Part shown: in pieces, positions 44,327 through 54,576 of the stretch
Numbering within the stretch: position 1 is the stretch's first letter
Layout of the letters: each line of letters begins with the position of its first letter
NCBI GenBank assembly: GCA_036927565.1
Contig: JAYESD010000009.1
Location: forward strand, 155,456,929-155,520,928
Direction of reading: 5' to 3'
Length of the DNA: 64,000 bases
DNA from: Tuctoria greenei
Lineage: Eukaryota > Streptophyta > Magnoliopsida > Poales > Poaceae
Program-made: the position numbers and the translations under genes
The notes under the pieces: generated by a model
The model's input: only the letters and a program-made list of their open reading frames with translations
The model's database searches: none
Told to the model about the DNA's origin: nothing

Positions 44327-45412
44327 TTATTCAATTCCAAAACTAATCCTGAGGATAATGACAAGTGGTAGGTTCCCAGCTATGACTGCAACCTTTGCTC
44401 CATTGCCGACACGAACATCCAACTCGCGTTTTGCAAATCTTCTAGTCTCACTTAGACCCTGCAACAATTTGCAAGTGTGAATCATCGATCCGGTATCAAA
44501 TACCCATGATTCACTAGAAGATAATGCAATGTTAATTTCTATAACATTTATACCTGAAGTGGAAGTCTCACTTCCCTTCTTCTTCTTCATATCCTCCAAG
44601 TACTTCTTGCAGTTCCTAGACCAGTGTCCCTTACCATGACAGTGAAAGCATTCATCATCAGGAGAAGGGCCAGATTTGTCGTTTGGTTTAGACTTTGAGC
44701 TTGAAGGCTCATCGGCAACCTTTCCCTTGCCTTTACCTTTAGGATGCGTCACACACTTCCTTTTTTTATTCTCCTTTTGCACCATCGTCACATGAGTGGC
44801 ATTTTTCTTAATGCTTTCTTCGGCTGTTTTAAGCATCCCATGCAATTCAGCCAATGTATTCTCCATGCCATTCATTTGAAAATTCAATATGAATGGCTCA
44901 TAGCTCGGTGGGTGCGACTGGAGAACAACGTCAATAGACAGATCATCCTTGAGTTCAGAACCAAGTTTGCCCAAAGTTTCAATGTAACCAATCATCTTGA
45001 TTACATGAGGGCTGACCGGGCTACCCTCCGCCAGCTTGCATGAGAACAAGGACTTTGAGATGTTGTATCTCTCAGCCCTTGCTTGATTCTCAAACATTCC
45101 GCGTAGTCCCTCAATCATAGAATAAGTATATGTATGCTCATACTGTTTTTGCAGATCAGGAGACATAGTGGCGAGCATGAGGCAACTTACATTAAGTGCA
45201 TCATTGCAGTGCTTCGTATAAGCTCTACGTGCTGCATTAGTTGCATCAGCTGGGAGGTCATCAGGGTAAAGCTGCAGAAGAATGTACTCGATTTTCTCTT
45301 GCCTAAGAATGATTCTCAGGTTGCGATACCAATCGATAAAGTAACCTCCATTGAGCTTTTCCTTTTCAAGCACAAATTGCAAATTGAAACTGGAATTGTT
45401 ACTAGCAGACAT
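44327..45412 (-). pseudogene. Copia gag and protease
   Basis: A 361-residue frame starts at the ATG at 45410-45412. It contains a UBN2-type capsid region (about 1-215), a basic linker, the zinc knuckle CFHCHGKGHWSRNC (near residue 256), and the protease motif WVFDTGSMIHTC (about 308). The frame is lost at 44327, about 45 residues after the protease active site; the remaining protease sequence continues in another frame with a TAA near 44198. The start lies well downstream of the primer site. Confidence 0.85.
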
Positions 45413-46745
45413 TATCTACAATAGAAAATAAATATGCAACGTTTAGCACTATGTTATGTACCAATCTTCTATTGACAGTTTAATAAAAGATATCACCACT
45501 ATATGATCATCGTCTTCCCTCTACGACATATAGTGGTTCAAGATCCATATTCATTAATTCCTAGTGAGCTTTAGCTTCACTGCTAGGAAATTAGTGACAT
45601 AGGTAAACAACCATTGTTAATCATATCCCTATATGACTCTTGTTTGTTGGGTGACATTCAATGCTCCGGCTCCCAACTCTATGCCATAAAGCCCAAAACC
45701 GTTTTGATAGCTATGTTGAGTAAACCAACACTATGCATGTGAATGTCCAACATTCACCCTATGCATTATGATAGATGATGGTACTTTGCTTTGGAAAACC
45801 TACCACACAATGATCAAAATAACATAGGTGCAATTATTGGTAAATGGCATCAAATACTCAACTTTTCCGAGGGAAGCTATTCTATCATGACAAAACATTC
45901 ACCATATGAAAAGCATGAAAATAATAGTAATACATAAACATCACAGGTATATGATCATATCACATTGTGAATATTATGGCCTTTAGAATCATAATGGTCT
46001 CTATCGCCATGGTTCCATCAAGATCTGAGCTGTCATGCCTCCCTTCTTGTGGTGATCTCTATCTCCACCATGCTTGAAGACATCTCCATGATAATAAAAG
46101 AAGCTAATACAATTAATAGCTACCAAATAAATTATATGAGAGATCAAGCATCACAGGTCGACATGCAGGTCGTTATACAATTATGTGACAACCTCAACCC
46201 GGTTGTGTTAAATTTGCAACACGCAGGATGCACGAATTTACACACATATCATCACATCACATTAAGGCCATACCATTCACATCATTCCCTGCAAAAACGA
46301 GTTATGCGTAGAATGATTTCTAGCATGAAACTATGTTATGTAATCGCTATAGCAGACACCAAATGGAATTACATAGATTGCATCTATGAAATCACTATGA
46401 AAATCTCATCGGATTGATAAAATCAACCCAAATCCGAGCAATTCAGAATGCCTCAATTTTCAAGGTGACCGGTTATTCATGAGTAGATCGCGACTCATGA
46501 TCATGGTCTGTTGGCTTAATCTGTTACCTATGTACGTGATTAGTCCCGATGGTGATTCCAACCGGTAGGGACAGGTTGCACACACAACACAGAAGGAGCA
46601 CGAACTGACCCTTTAGTCATATACGATCGCAATCTACTCTAACCAGTTCCAAACCCCAAAAACCGTGCGATAAAATTCATCATATGAATATGTCTGCAGT
46701 AGATCCCATCTACTAACAAGATCCAGACCAAAAACTACGCAACCT
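45413..46745 (-). other. Leader of the copia element
   Basis: About 1.3 kb with no convincing coding frame. The largest (46049-46417 on the plus strand) encodes no known motif. Confidence 0.5.
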
Positions 46746-46758
46746 GGCTCTGATACCA
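46746..46758 (-). other. Primer binding site of the copia element
   Basis: On the minus strand TGGTATCAGAGCC, followed by AGGTT, lies beside the LTR end CCTAACA and matches initiator tRNA-Met. Confidence 0.88.
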
Positions 46759-46759
46759 C

Positions 46760-47297
46760 TGTTAGGAAATTAGCGGTATGTTACTCTAGCAACTCTATCG
46801 CATCACCCAGGAAAAATGCGAGTACAGAGGTCATAGATTGTTACCACTAGACGCGTAGCGCAGCTGAATATAGATGCACGTCGGTGTAGGGGAAGTAGAC
46901 GATCTTGTTCGTCTCCTCCTCGTCCTCGTCACGGCAGCAGGTAGACGATCACGATCGTCGTAGCCGATCAGTGCATCAGTAGCAGCAGCGCTTACACGGA
47001 GTCCACACGTACGGAGAGGAACGCCGTGCGTCGGTGTGCTAACACCGCGCGCGCGGCAAGGGTCTCGGCGTGAGGCCTTCCAGGGGTGGCGGCTAGGGCT
47101 GTCACGTGGTGGGGTGATTAACCCCTAACCCTATCCCTCATATTTATAGGTGTACTAATAAGCTTTTAGGTTGCAGACCCATTATTACCCTAATTGCTTA
47201 TGGATCAAATATCCAATAGGCCTTAACTCGAATTGTTATGATTGCCTCTTGAGCACATCACCAACATCCCAGCTCAGCACCACACCTGGTCCTTTCA
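46760..47297 (-). repeat. 5' LTR of the copia element
   Basis: On the minus strand it begins TGAAAGGACCAGG and ends CCTAACA. A TATAAATA box (minus strand) lies near 47147. No second copy is present in the window. Confidence 0.82.
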
Positions 47298-47335
47298 GTT
47301 TTTAACTGTTATGTGACATGGAATCTCTTTTCCAG

Positions 47336-48691
47336 GCTCAGCAGTTGAATAAGGATATCTTTGAAACTATTTACTATCATGCTCTTAAAGCTTCTGCTGA
47401 ACTTGCCACCAAAGAAGGTCCTTATGAAACATATGAAGGGAGCCCTGTCAGCAAGGTTTTCTTCAACAACTTTCCCCTCATTAAATTACTGTCACTGTCT
47501 AATGTTTGTAGTGTAAACTTTTTGGTGTACTTTTATGTTTAAATTTTCCTCAAATTTCTTTACATTGAGCCTTAGTAAACCCTTTCCTATTGTAGGGCAT
47601 TCTGCAACCTGATATGTGGAATGTGGTTCCATCTGACAGATGGAATTGGTCATCTCTAAGGGAGACTATCTCAAAAGTTGGGATAAGAAACTCTCTTCTT
47701 GTTGCTCCCAATGCCCACTGCTTCCACTAGTCAGATTCTTGGTAACAATGAATGCTTTGAACCCTACACGTCTAACATTTACAGTCGACGTGTTCTAAGG
47801 TCTGTAAATGTACTAGTTATATTGCTTATGTTCTGATCTACAAGTGTTAATGGTTAATGTTCCAATTTTTCTTGCAGTGGGGAGTTTGTAGTGGTCAACA
47901 AGCATCTTCTTCATGATTTGACTGAAATGGGTGTATGGACTCCTACTCTTAAAAACCAGATAATATATGAAGATGGTTCTGTCCGGAAGATAAAAGAAAT
48001 CCCGGATGATCTCAAAGCAGTATACAAATATGTAATTCAGCCTTCTATGTCATTATATCATACAAGATGCAATTACTGTCCCTGTATCTAAAAGTTTCTA
48101 CACAATTGGTGCATCAGGACTGTTTGGAAAATCAAGCAGAAAACTCTAGTTGATATGGCGGTTGATCGTGGATGCTACATTGACCAGAGCCAGAGCCTCA
48201 ATGTCCACATGGAGCAAGCAAACTTTGGCAAGCTAACATCGTTGCACTTTCATACTTGGTCCAAGGTAAGCTAAAGCAATTGTTTACCATTGTAAGCAGT
48301 CTGTAATCACTCTGTAACAGTTTCTCTTTTGTGATTGAGAAGTGTCACTCCATTCTCAAACAAGATTTACAGAGTGATAAGTAATTGTGTGCCCTAAACT
48401 TGTTTCATTTCAGGGACTAAAAACTGGGATGTACTATTTACGAACACGAGCGGTTGCTGATGCAATCAAGTTTACAGTTGATACTGGACTGCTAAAGGAG
48501 AATGGCAACGGAGTAGGTGTTCTGATATTTAATTCCATATGTATTCCTTTGTTCAAAATGATTCACCATGGACATACTTGCATATGCAGGTGAATAGTAC
48601 CAAGCCTGCAGAAGAAGATGTGGAAGCCAAAATGGCACAAATGGTTTGTTCTTTGAACAACCGCGAAGACTGTCTCGCGTGTGGAAGCTAG
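47336..48691 (+). pseudogene. RNR1 pseudogene, distal exons to the C-terminus
   Basis: Six exons: 47336-47455 ([20 protein letters not shown]), 47596-47799, 47878-48027, 48118-48265, 48414-48512 and 48590-48691. The last ends EDCLACGS and TAG, with the redox CXXC at the C-terminus kept. Defects: an extra C near 47708 shifts the frame in VAPMPTAS; the donor after 48027 reads ATATGT instead of GTATGT, so the next junction (an AA|G Lys codon) cannot splice normally; WEIKQ has become WKIKQ. The stretch between exon 41368-41405 and exon 47336 (about 40 residues including RRSNMRHRPIGIGVQG) is deleted. Together with the TGA at 41257 and missing N-terminal exons, this copy is dead. RNR is essential, so a working copy should exist elsewhere. 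Confidence 0.9.
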
Positions 48692-49284
48692 ATGCTTCCT
48701 CACCGCAGTCCTTTTATAACCAAGACCTTATGCGGCCGGCTGATGATTGTAGACTTGGAGTTTAATAACTTAACTGAGCGTGTGACGCAGGATTAAAAAA
48801 TTTACATACTGGGCTCGCCTTGTTCTCTGAATCCTTCGTTTGCCTGCTTGTTCTGAACCATTGAATACTTGGGATATTGCCGATGTACATATCAGTGCGT
48901 GCTATTGCCTTCTATCGCGGTGTGCAATCTATCATCACTGGAAACGTACGCATCATTTTCATTGTAAAGAAGTCGTAACTTATTTGAACAATCTTTAAAT
49001 GTAGATGGATAAAAAATTATCAAGAATGACAAAAAAGATAAGTATTGGATTCCATCATGAATAATGTAACAAGTGATCTATCTCGTTTTAGTCTTCTGGT
49101 AGACCAGCACAATCAATTGCATCCGATGATGTCAACTCCACAAGTTTTTTAAAGATCAAATGGCCTACTTTATAAAGGACATCGAAATCTTCCAAGTAAG
49201 GTCCTCTTCCATGTGCTATTTATGACTTAGTTAAAACCTGAAGTATAATGTAAAATCTACTGTAGCAAAAAAGAAATGGAACAC
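48692..49284. other. Downstream region of the RNR1 pseudogene
   Basis: AT-rich DNA with a probable old 3' UTR to about 48950. No gene is seen. It ends with AACAC (49280-49284), the left target duplication of element C. Confidence 0.5.
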
Positions 49285-49697
49285 TGTAACATCCACATTT
49301 CATGTATCAAAATTTGATCAAACCCTTGTGCATTGTAGTCTGCATTTTGGTGTGAATTTTGAAGTTTAAAAGAGTAGTAAACGTTTCAATTTGAAATTGA
49401 ATTCAAATTAAAAGAAGAGAAAAGGAAAAAGAAAAAGAAAAAGGAATAAGACCCTCCCCTGGGCCAATTTTCCCCCTTCGGCCCAAATCCTCTCCCCTCT
49501 CCCGCGGCCCAACCTCTCCCCACCCCCCTCTCCTCTCTCTCTGCCGCCGGGACCTCACTTGTCATCTCCAACCCCCAGCAATCGTCGCCTCTTTCCCGCG
49601 CCGCTTGCAAACCCCTCCCAACCGCCTCGCCCCACGCCGAATTCCCCCGGGGAACTGCCCATTCGTGTGCGCCGACAACCGCCGCACGCTTTTCCCC

Positions 49698-49704
49698 TAT
49701 AAAT
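49698..49704 (+). promoter_or_regulatory. TATA box in the LTR of element C
   Basis: TATAAAT lies within tttcccctataaatttccc. The 3' LTR keeps the same box at 59557-59563 and element D has TATAAAC at the matching place. It marks the likely start of retroelement RNA about 400 bp into the LTR. Confidence 0.6.
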
Positions 49705-52070
49705 TTCCCTCTCCCCCCTCTGTTTCTTCTTCCCCGCGCCCAAACCCTAACTTCACCGACGTCGAGGTTGGTTTCGCGTGTTCCCGACGCCTCGTCTGTT
49801 GTCTCACTCTTCCCTCCACCTTAACCTCTTCACCGTATCGCCAGGAACTCACCGGGCACGTTGGTGCAAAGAGATCGCCGGGGATTTGCCAAGATCGACG
49901 AGCACCAATGCCAATCGCCGCCATTCCTCATCGCCGACCCCTCTCCGACCGATTTCGCGCTCCGATACTCCCCTAGGTGCATTCCCCTACTCCTCCTCTC
50001 TCGTTTCATGCAAGTAGCGCGTAGAATTGACGTAGAATTCGCCGGTTTGGCCAACTCCGGCGAGCTCGCCGCCGTCAGACGTCGGGCGCCGCCGCGCGCT
50101 GCACTGGCGCCGGTTAGAGCCGACGTGGCTCGACCAGGGCCGTCCATTCCCGGCCAACGGCTGAGATTATAACATCATACCGGTTCGTTTAATTAAATCT
50201 CGTGCGTCCATTTCAAAACCGACGACCCACATTGAATTCCCTTTTCCCGCCGCCGGAATTGCAACCAGGCCCCTGGAAAATTCACCAGCTACCCCCTGGA
50301 ATCTTCTGGAATTCAAGTCTAGCCCCTCAATTTAGCAAACTAGCCCCTGAACTCTCTGGAATTGTATTTAATTAGTAAAATAGTCAATTTCACCCCAGGA
50401 AATTTATAGAATTGTAGACTTAGCCCCTGTACAGTGTAGGAAACTTATTATTCAATCCCTGGACTTTTATTTAATTGTTGAATATTGTTTATAGGTGTAT
50501 TTAATGTGTAGAAAATAGATAAAAATGGTGAATAAATATAAAAATAGTAGGAAAAATTTGTATAAAAATGTTTTATGCTGTACTTAATTTGTAGAGTTCA
50601 AATAAAATATATTTTGACCGTGGAAAATTCATTAAAAATGTTTAAAATACATTTTGGCCATAGAAAATTCAATAAAAATGATTTTTGGGCCATAAATAAA
50701 TCCTAAAAATGTGAGATAAATATAAAATGCATATTTTAGCTAGGTAAATTAATAAATACCTCGTAGGGACGCTTTAGTATAGAGTTTTATGCCTATGTGT
50801 ATGTTTGATGCCATGTGTTGTGTGCTATTTACTTATTTTAGCCTTTATTTCTCTTTGCCATGCTTGGGCATTATATTTAGAGTCGTGCTACGACCCCAAT
50901 TTCAATCTCCAAGACCAAGACTTCACCAACAACCAAGTCTTCGATGAAGGCAAGTGCCCTTGACCATCTTGTACCAATTTTAGGATTTTAGTTAGATGCA
51001 TGCTAATTAAATTGATGTCCTATTTCATGTTTCATGCCCTGTTCCATATAATTCCTTGTCTCCTGATGTGGGTTGGGAAGTAGATAGGTAATTAATTATG
51101 CTTAGCCATGCTTAGACATTGGGAATGGGTTTTCATACAATTATGACATGTTAAACTATTTGATTACTTTAATTGTGGTGGATACACAATAGTAGTGGAT
51201 AGGAATCTGGTGGTTGGATAGATTTGGTATGGTGCAGTTTGCATGAGACCCAAGATTGGGTTTGGTACCACCGGATTCTAAGGACCGGTTTATGGAGGAA
51301 GCCACTAAGCTCTATAGTACCACCACGAGACTGAGATGGGGCAGCTTGGTCAATTAATTAGGTTTCTCCCGATGAAATGCTAGTACTTGGATGGTGCGGG
51401 GGATGATGCAGGGGCACTGCTCTGGGAACCGCAAGGCTCAAGAGGGGGCTCTGAGGCGGAGGTTTACTCCGGGAATCCTCAGTGGTGGAAACCTTATAGG
51501 ACTAGCACTAGTCGGGAGTACCTTTGTAAAGACCATGTAGTGATCTCCTGGCCTCACACCAAAGGAAGTGTGTAATGTGGTTAGCTACCACGGGCATTCA
51601 AGGAGGTTCACTTAGTCCACCTGGCAATAGGGGATGAAATCACTGCTTGTGGGGAAAGGGTACACTCTCTAAAGAGATTTGGTAAAACTGTCATGACAGC
51701 CGTGCTCACGGACAAGAGCGGCTTGGGGCCAGTTCATAATTAGCTTATAGTTGGGAAATGGTGGTTATTTATGATTCAAGTTACATTCATCATCTCCAGT
51801 TATGTGTTGAATTACTTCTTGAATTATGATATTGATAATTGAAAGCTAAGGTTAGGTTCTAAGCATAGTGCTTAAGCCATAATTAGCCTTCCCTTGCTTT
51901 AGCCAATCATGTCATCCTCTTCCCGCACTTGCTGAGTACTCTATGTACTCAAGCGTTTACTTTTCCCTTAGAATATGAAGAAGAAGCGGCACCAGAAGAC
52001 TTCTTCGTCAACCCGGAAGACTTGGGCTAGGCTGGCGATCCTTCGCGCGACTGCCTGTGGAGATGGAGCT

Positions 52071-52941
52071 TGTCAGTACCCTAAAAACCGTACACCCCTT
52101 GAGGTTACAAAGATCTCCAAGAAAAGTCATCTACTTGATTTGAAGACCTTCGGAGGCCCACATGTCAGATATAACCGAACCCGCTTCTCCAACATGGTTA
52201 ATCCCAGGGTCGCCACGTGTACTATCAAACCGGAGCTACTGCCCACAAGGGGGAAGCTCCAGACCACGTACCAAAATGGCACCTCCGAACTTAACCCCAG
52301 ACCGAGAGAAGCTCCGGACCTGACACGTGTCAGGTAGCTCCGGAGCTTCCTGTTTCCTACAGTATGCTCCGGAGCCGCCACGTGTCCAATCAATGAGTCT
52401 TCAACCTCTAACCTCCGGAAGACCTCGCAACGGCTCCGGATCTCCTCGCAACGGCTCCGGATCTTCAAAGGGGAATCAAGGACTTCAAGACCCGATTAAG
52501 TGTCATTAATGCCATATTAATGACACTTAAACGGACGATCTTAACACTAGTAACGGTGCTATCAAAGCCCATTACAGGGTCATTAAGAGCAATTAAATGT
52601 GTTAAATAAGTGTCAATACTAGTAACCGCTGGGGCCACATGTCGGGCCAGGCTAACTTGTAACGGCCTGCCCTTGTACTATAAAAGGACAGGCCGACGAC
52701 ACGTTTAGGGGGCTAGACACAGACGCCATAGACGCTCAACACAAGCTCATACAGTTAATACAACACCAACACCTCCGTGGAGTAGGGTATTACGCTCAGG
52801 CGGCCCGAACCACGTAAACTCTTGTGTCTCCTGTGTCAATTCCTACTCACCTTCTTGAATCTCCGCGCGCCCACACCGAACATCAAACTCCCCTATCACT
52901 TTAGCAGTGTAGGGAGATCTGCCGGTTCCAAACCACCGACA
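52071..52941 (-). mobile_element. Solo LTR inside the 5' LTR of element C
   Basis: On the minus strand the 871-bp unit begins TGTCGGTGGTTTGGAACC and ends GGTACTGACA. It is flanked by a perfect GAGCT duplication (52066-52070 and 52942-52946). The 3' LTR at about 61925 shows the empty site. It is the same family as 24470-25290: both share ttacgtggttcgggccgc and the adjoining cctgagcgtaat stretch, CTCCGGAG palindromes and CACGTG cores. It is younger than element C. Confidence 0.92.
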
Positions 52942-53182
52942 GAGCTGTTCTCATCTATCTAGCCTTCCTCTATAGTAAAATATTTGTGAACTGTTTAGAT
53001 GTTGTATATAGGTTTTTGATATGTATTTGTAGACCTTTGGGTCGTATTGTAAGACTATTTATGTATTCGGACATGGCTATGTAATGGTATTTCACTTTCG
53101 TCTACGCATGTACGATTCAACTGATCCTGGCGTACATGTGGTTAGCGTCTGTTCATTTTTACGATGATCGGGCATGACAAAG

Positions 53183-53195
53183 TGGTATCAGAGCC
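53183..53195 (+). other. Primer binding site of element C
   Basis: TGGTATCAGAGCC lies three bases after the LTR and matches initiator tRNA-Met. Confidence 0.9.
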
Positions 53196-53395
53196 GTGTT
53201 GCCCGTAGGACGCAAGCCTAGTTAGAAATGGACGAAAACTAAGGACTATACTATTTTCTTAAAAAAATAGTATTTCCAAAACTTTGTGCTTCCCATCTCA
53301 AACCTTGTGCTTCTTATCTTGTTGTGCTTATTGTTTTAATTCTAACTTAATTTATTGACTAATGTTCTCACTCTCTTCTTTTCAAATGTTTGTAG

Positions 53396-54163
53396 ATGGC
53401 GCGCACCAAGCAGACGGCGCGTAAGTCGACTGGGGGTCGTGTTCCTCATCACGCCCTAGCCAGCCGCTCTGCAACTCACACACCTAGGAGGGAGACCATG
53501 CTGATCTCTTCTGGACGTGTTGTTCCGAGGATGCGTGCCCTTCTTCGCTCTCTTCTTCGAGCTAAGGGGTACCGTGAGTACCGTGTCCGCTTCGTCTACC
53601 ACACCACCAGGGTCTCTATACCCTCTCCTGGTAGACTGGAGTGGTTTTCCCAGCTGTCTGTCTACTATGACTCGGAGCTGCTACACTCACACTTCTCTCC
53701 GGCTTGGAGGAGCTCCCAGGGTGCTGCTGAGGAGGATGCTACGTGGGAGGTGACTACCTACTGGAGTCACGCCCACAGGTTCCGCCTCGGGTGCACGGAG
53801 CACGCCTTCACCCCTCAGCGCCCCAGTGGCACAGCCGACTTCACTGGACGTGACGTCGAGGGGCCTCTACACCACTCTCAGAGCGAGAGGCTTGTGGACG
53901 ACGTTGTGGAGTTGTCTTCACGACTCCAGCGTTGTCAGCAGGAGCTTCAAGACAGCAGGGACCTGGTTGATAGCTACGAGCGACTTCGACGACGCTACGC
54001 GAGGATCACTGCAGCTGATCCTAACTCTCCTCAGTACGCTTTGGACGTTGAGCCGTGGGACCCGAACTCTCTGGATCGTCGTGAGAACTCGCCCGAGAGA
54101 TCGGGGGAGGACACGGAGGAGGAGGATCCCGAGGAGGAGACCGAGGAGGACTCCGACGAGTAG
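53396..54163 (+). CDS. Retrotransposon ORF1 with a histone H3 tail mimic at its N-terminus
   Basis: A complete 255-residue frame starts at the ATG at 53396, immediately after tctcttcttttcaaatgtttgtag. After Met removal (expected, because Ala follows) residues 1-13 are ARTKQTARKSTGG, identical to histone H3; H3 positions 16 (P), 20 (L), 21 (A) and 25 (A) also match, about 17 of 25. K4, R8, K9, S10 and T11 are present; K14 is Arg. There is no histone fold. Residues 40-130 form a compact domain (EYRVRFVYHTTRVSI, WEVTTYWSHAHRFRLG). Residues about 163-205 are a predicted coiled coil (LVDDVVELSSRLQ). Residues 218-255 are extremely acidic (EDTEEEDPEEETEEDSDE). Element D has the same protein in damaged form. 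The function is unknown; binding or titrating H3-tail readers, writers or erasers is inference. Confidence 0.9.
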   Translation: MARTKQTARKSTGGRVPHHALASRSATHTPRRETMLISSGRVVPRMRALLRSLLRAKGYREYRVRFVYHTTRVSIPSPGRLEWFSQLSVYYDSELLHSHFSPAWRSSQGAAEEDATWEVTTYWSHAHRFRLGCTEHAFTPQRPSGTADFTGRDVEGPLHHSQSERLVDDVVELSSRLQRCQQELQDSRDLVDSYERLRRRYARITAADPNSPQYALDVEPWDPNSLDRRENSPERSGEDTEEEDPEEETEEDSDE

Positions 54164-54307
54164 GGATAGCCTTGCTACCTTGTTGGGCGATTCAAGACAC
54201 CTATCCTTAGTATGTAGGAGCGTGTAGCTGCGCCCTCTCTAGTCTTGAGTTGTGTTATCTATGGTATTGTATTAGTTTGCTTTATGTTGTGTGTGTGTGT
54301 GCGACGT

Positions 54308-54413
54308 GAGTTGTGGAATGCTACGGCATCCTGTCCACATCCATGTCATTTGTATATAGGCTTGTTAATGTGTCGTGCGAGTTGTGGAATGCATTAGCAT
54401 CCTGTCCACATCC
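54308..54413 (+). repeat. Two-copy 35-bp direct repeat in the element C leader
   Basis: Both copies read gagttgtggaatgc, five variable bases, then catcctgtccacatcc, 71 bp apart. Element D has the same pair with the same spacing, so the repeat predates both insertions. Confidence 0.8.
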
Positions 54414-54436
54414 GCACTAGTTGATTAATGAATTTG

Positions 54437-54437
<1 letters not shown>

Positions 54438-54482
<45 letters not shown>
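54438..54482. repeat. TA dinucleotide microsatellite
   Basis: About 22 TA units. Element D has only about four at this position (catatataa), so the run expanded in this copy or its lineage. Confidence 0.95.
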
Positions 54483-54485
<3 letters not shown>

Positions 54486-54576
54486 TCCCTTGATGCATGT
54501 AGTTGGGACTGTTTGCCATAGTGTACCCTTCTATATCTTATCTATTGTCCTAAAGTTTCAATTATTCCCTATACAG

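Larger units (their letters stand above)
42516..47297 (-). mobile_element. Ty1/copia element, truncated within reverse transcriptase
   Basis: On the minus strand: a 538-bp LTR (47297 down to 46760), primer site, ~1.3-kb leader, gag-protease, integrase, and the first part of RT. Everything after RT motif [12 protein letters not shown] is missing, including the YVDD region, RNase H and the 3' LTR. The LTR end abuts RNR1 intron sequence at 47298. It is not a Sirevirus: the gag, LTR length and integrase sequence differ from those of 6339-18258; Tork-like lineages are the best guess. Confidence 0.85.
49285..53179 (+). repeat. 5' LTR of element C (interrupted by a solo LTR)
   Basis: Without the 871-bp insertion and one copy of its 5-bp duplication the LTR is 3019 bp, against 3022 bp for the 3' LTR. 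TATAAAT at 49698-49704 lies in a C-rich promoter tract with repeated CTCTCT. The AT-rich second half shares long stretches with element D. Confidence 0.92.
54164..54576 (+). other. Spacer between ORF1 and gag of element C
   Basis: It holds a 35-bp direct repeat (54308-54342 and 54379-54413), a TA microsatellite, and ends in cttatctattgtcctaaagt...ccctatacag, an acceptor-like sequence touching the gag ATG. No ORF is convincing. Confidence 0.65.

Noticed and set aside
53396..54163. Element C ORF1 as a histone H3 gene or H3 pseudogene
   Set aside because: Only the first ~25 residues resemble H3. No histone-fold helices follow, the remaining 230 residues are a different protein, and its place between primer site and gag is repeated in element D.
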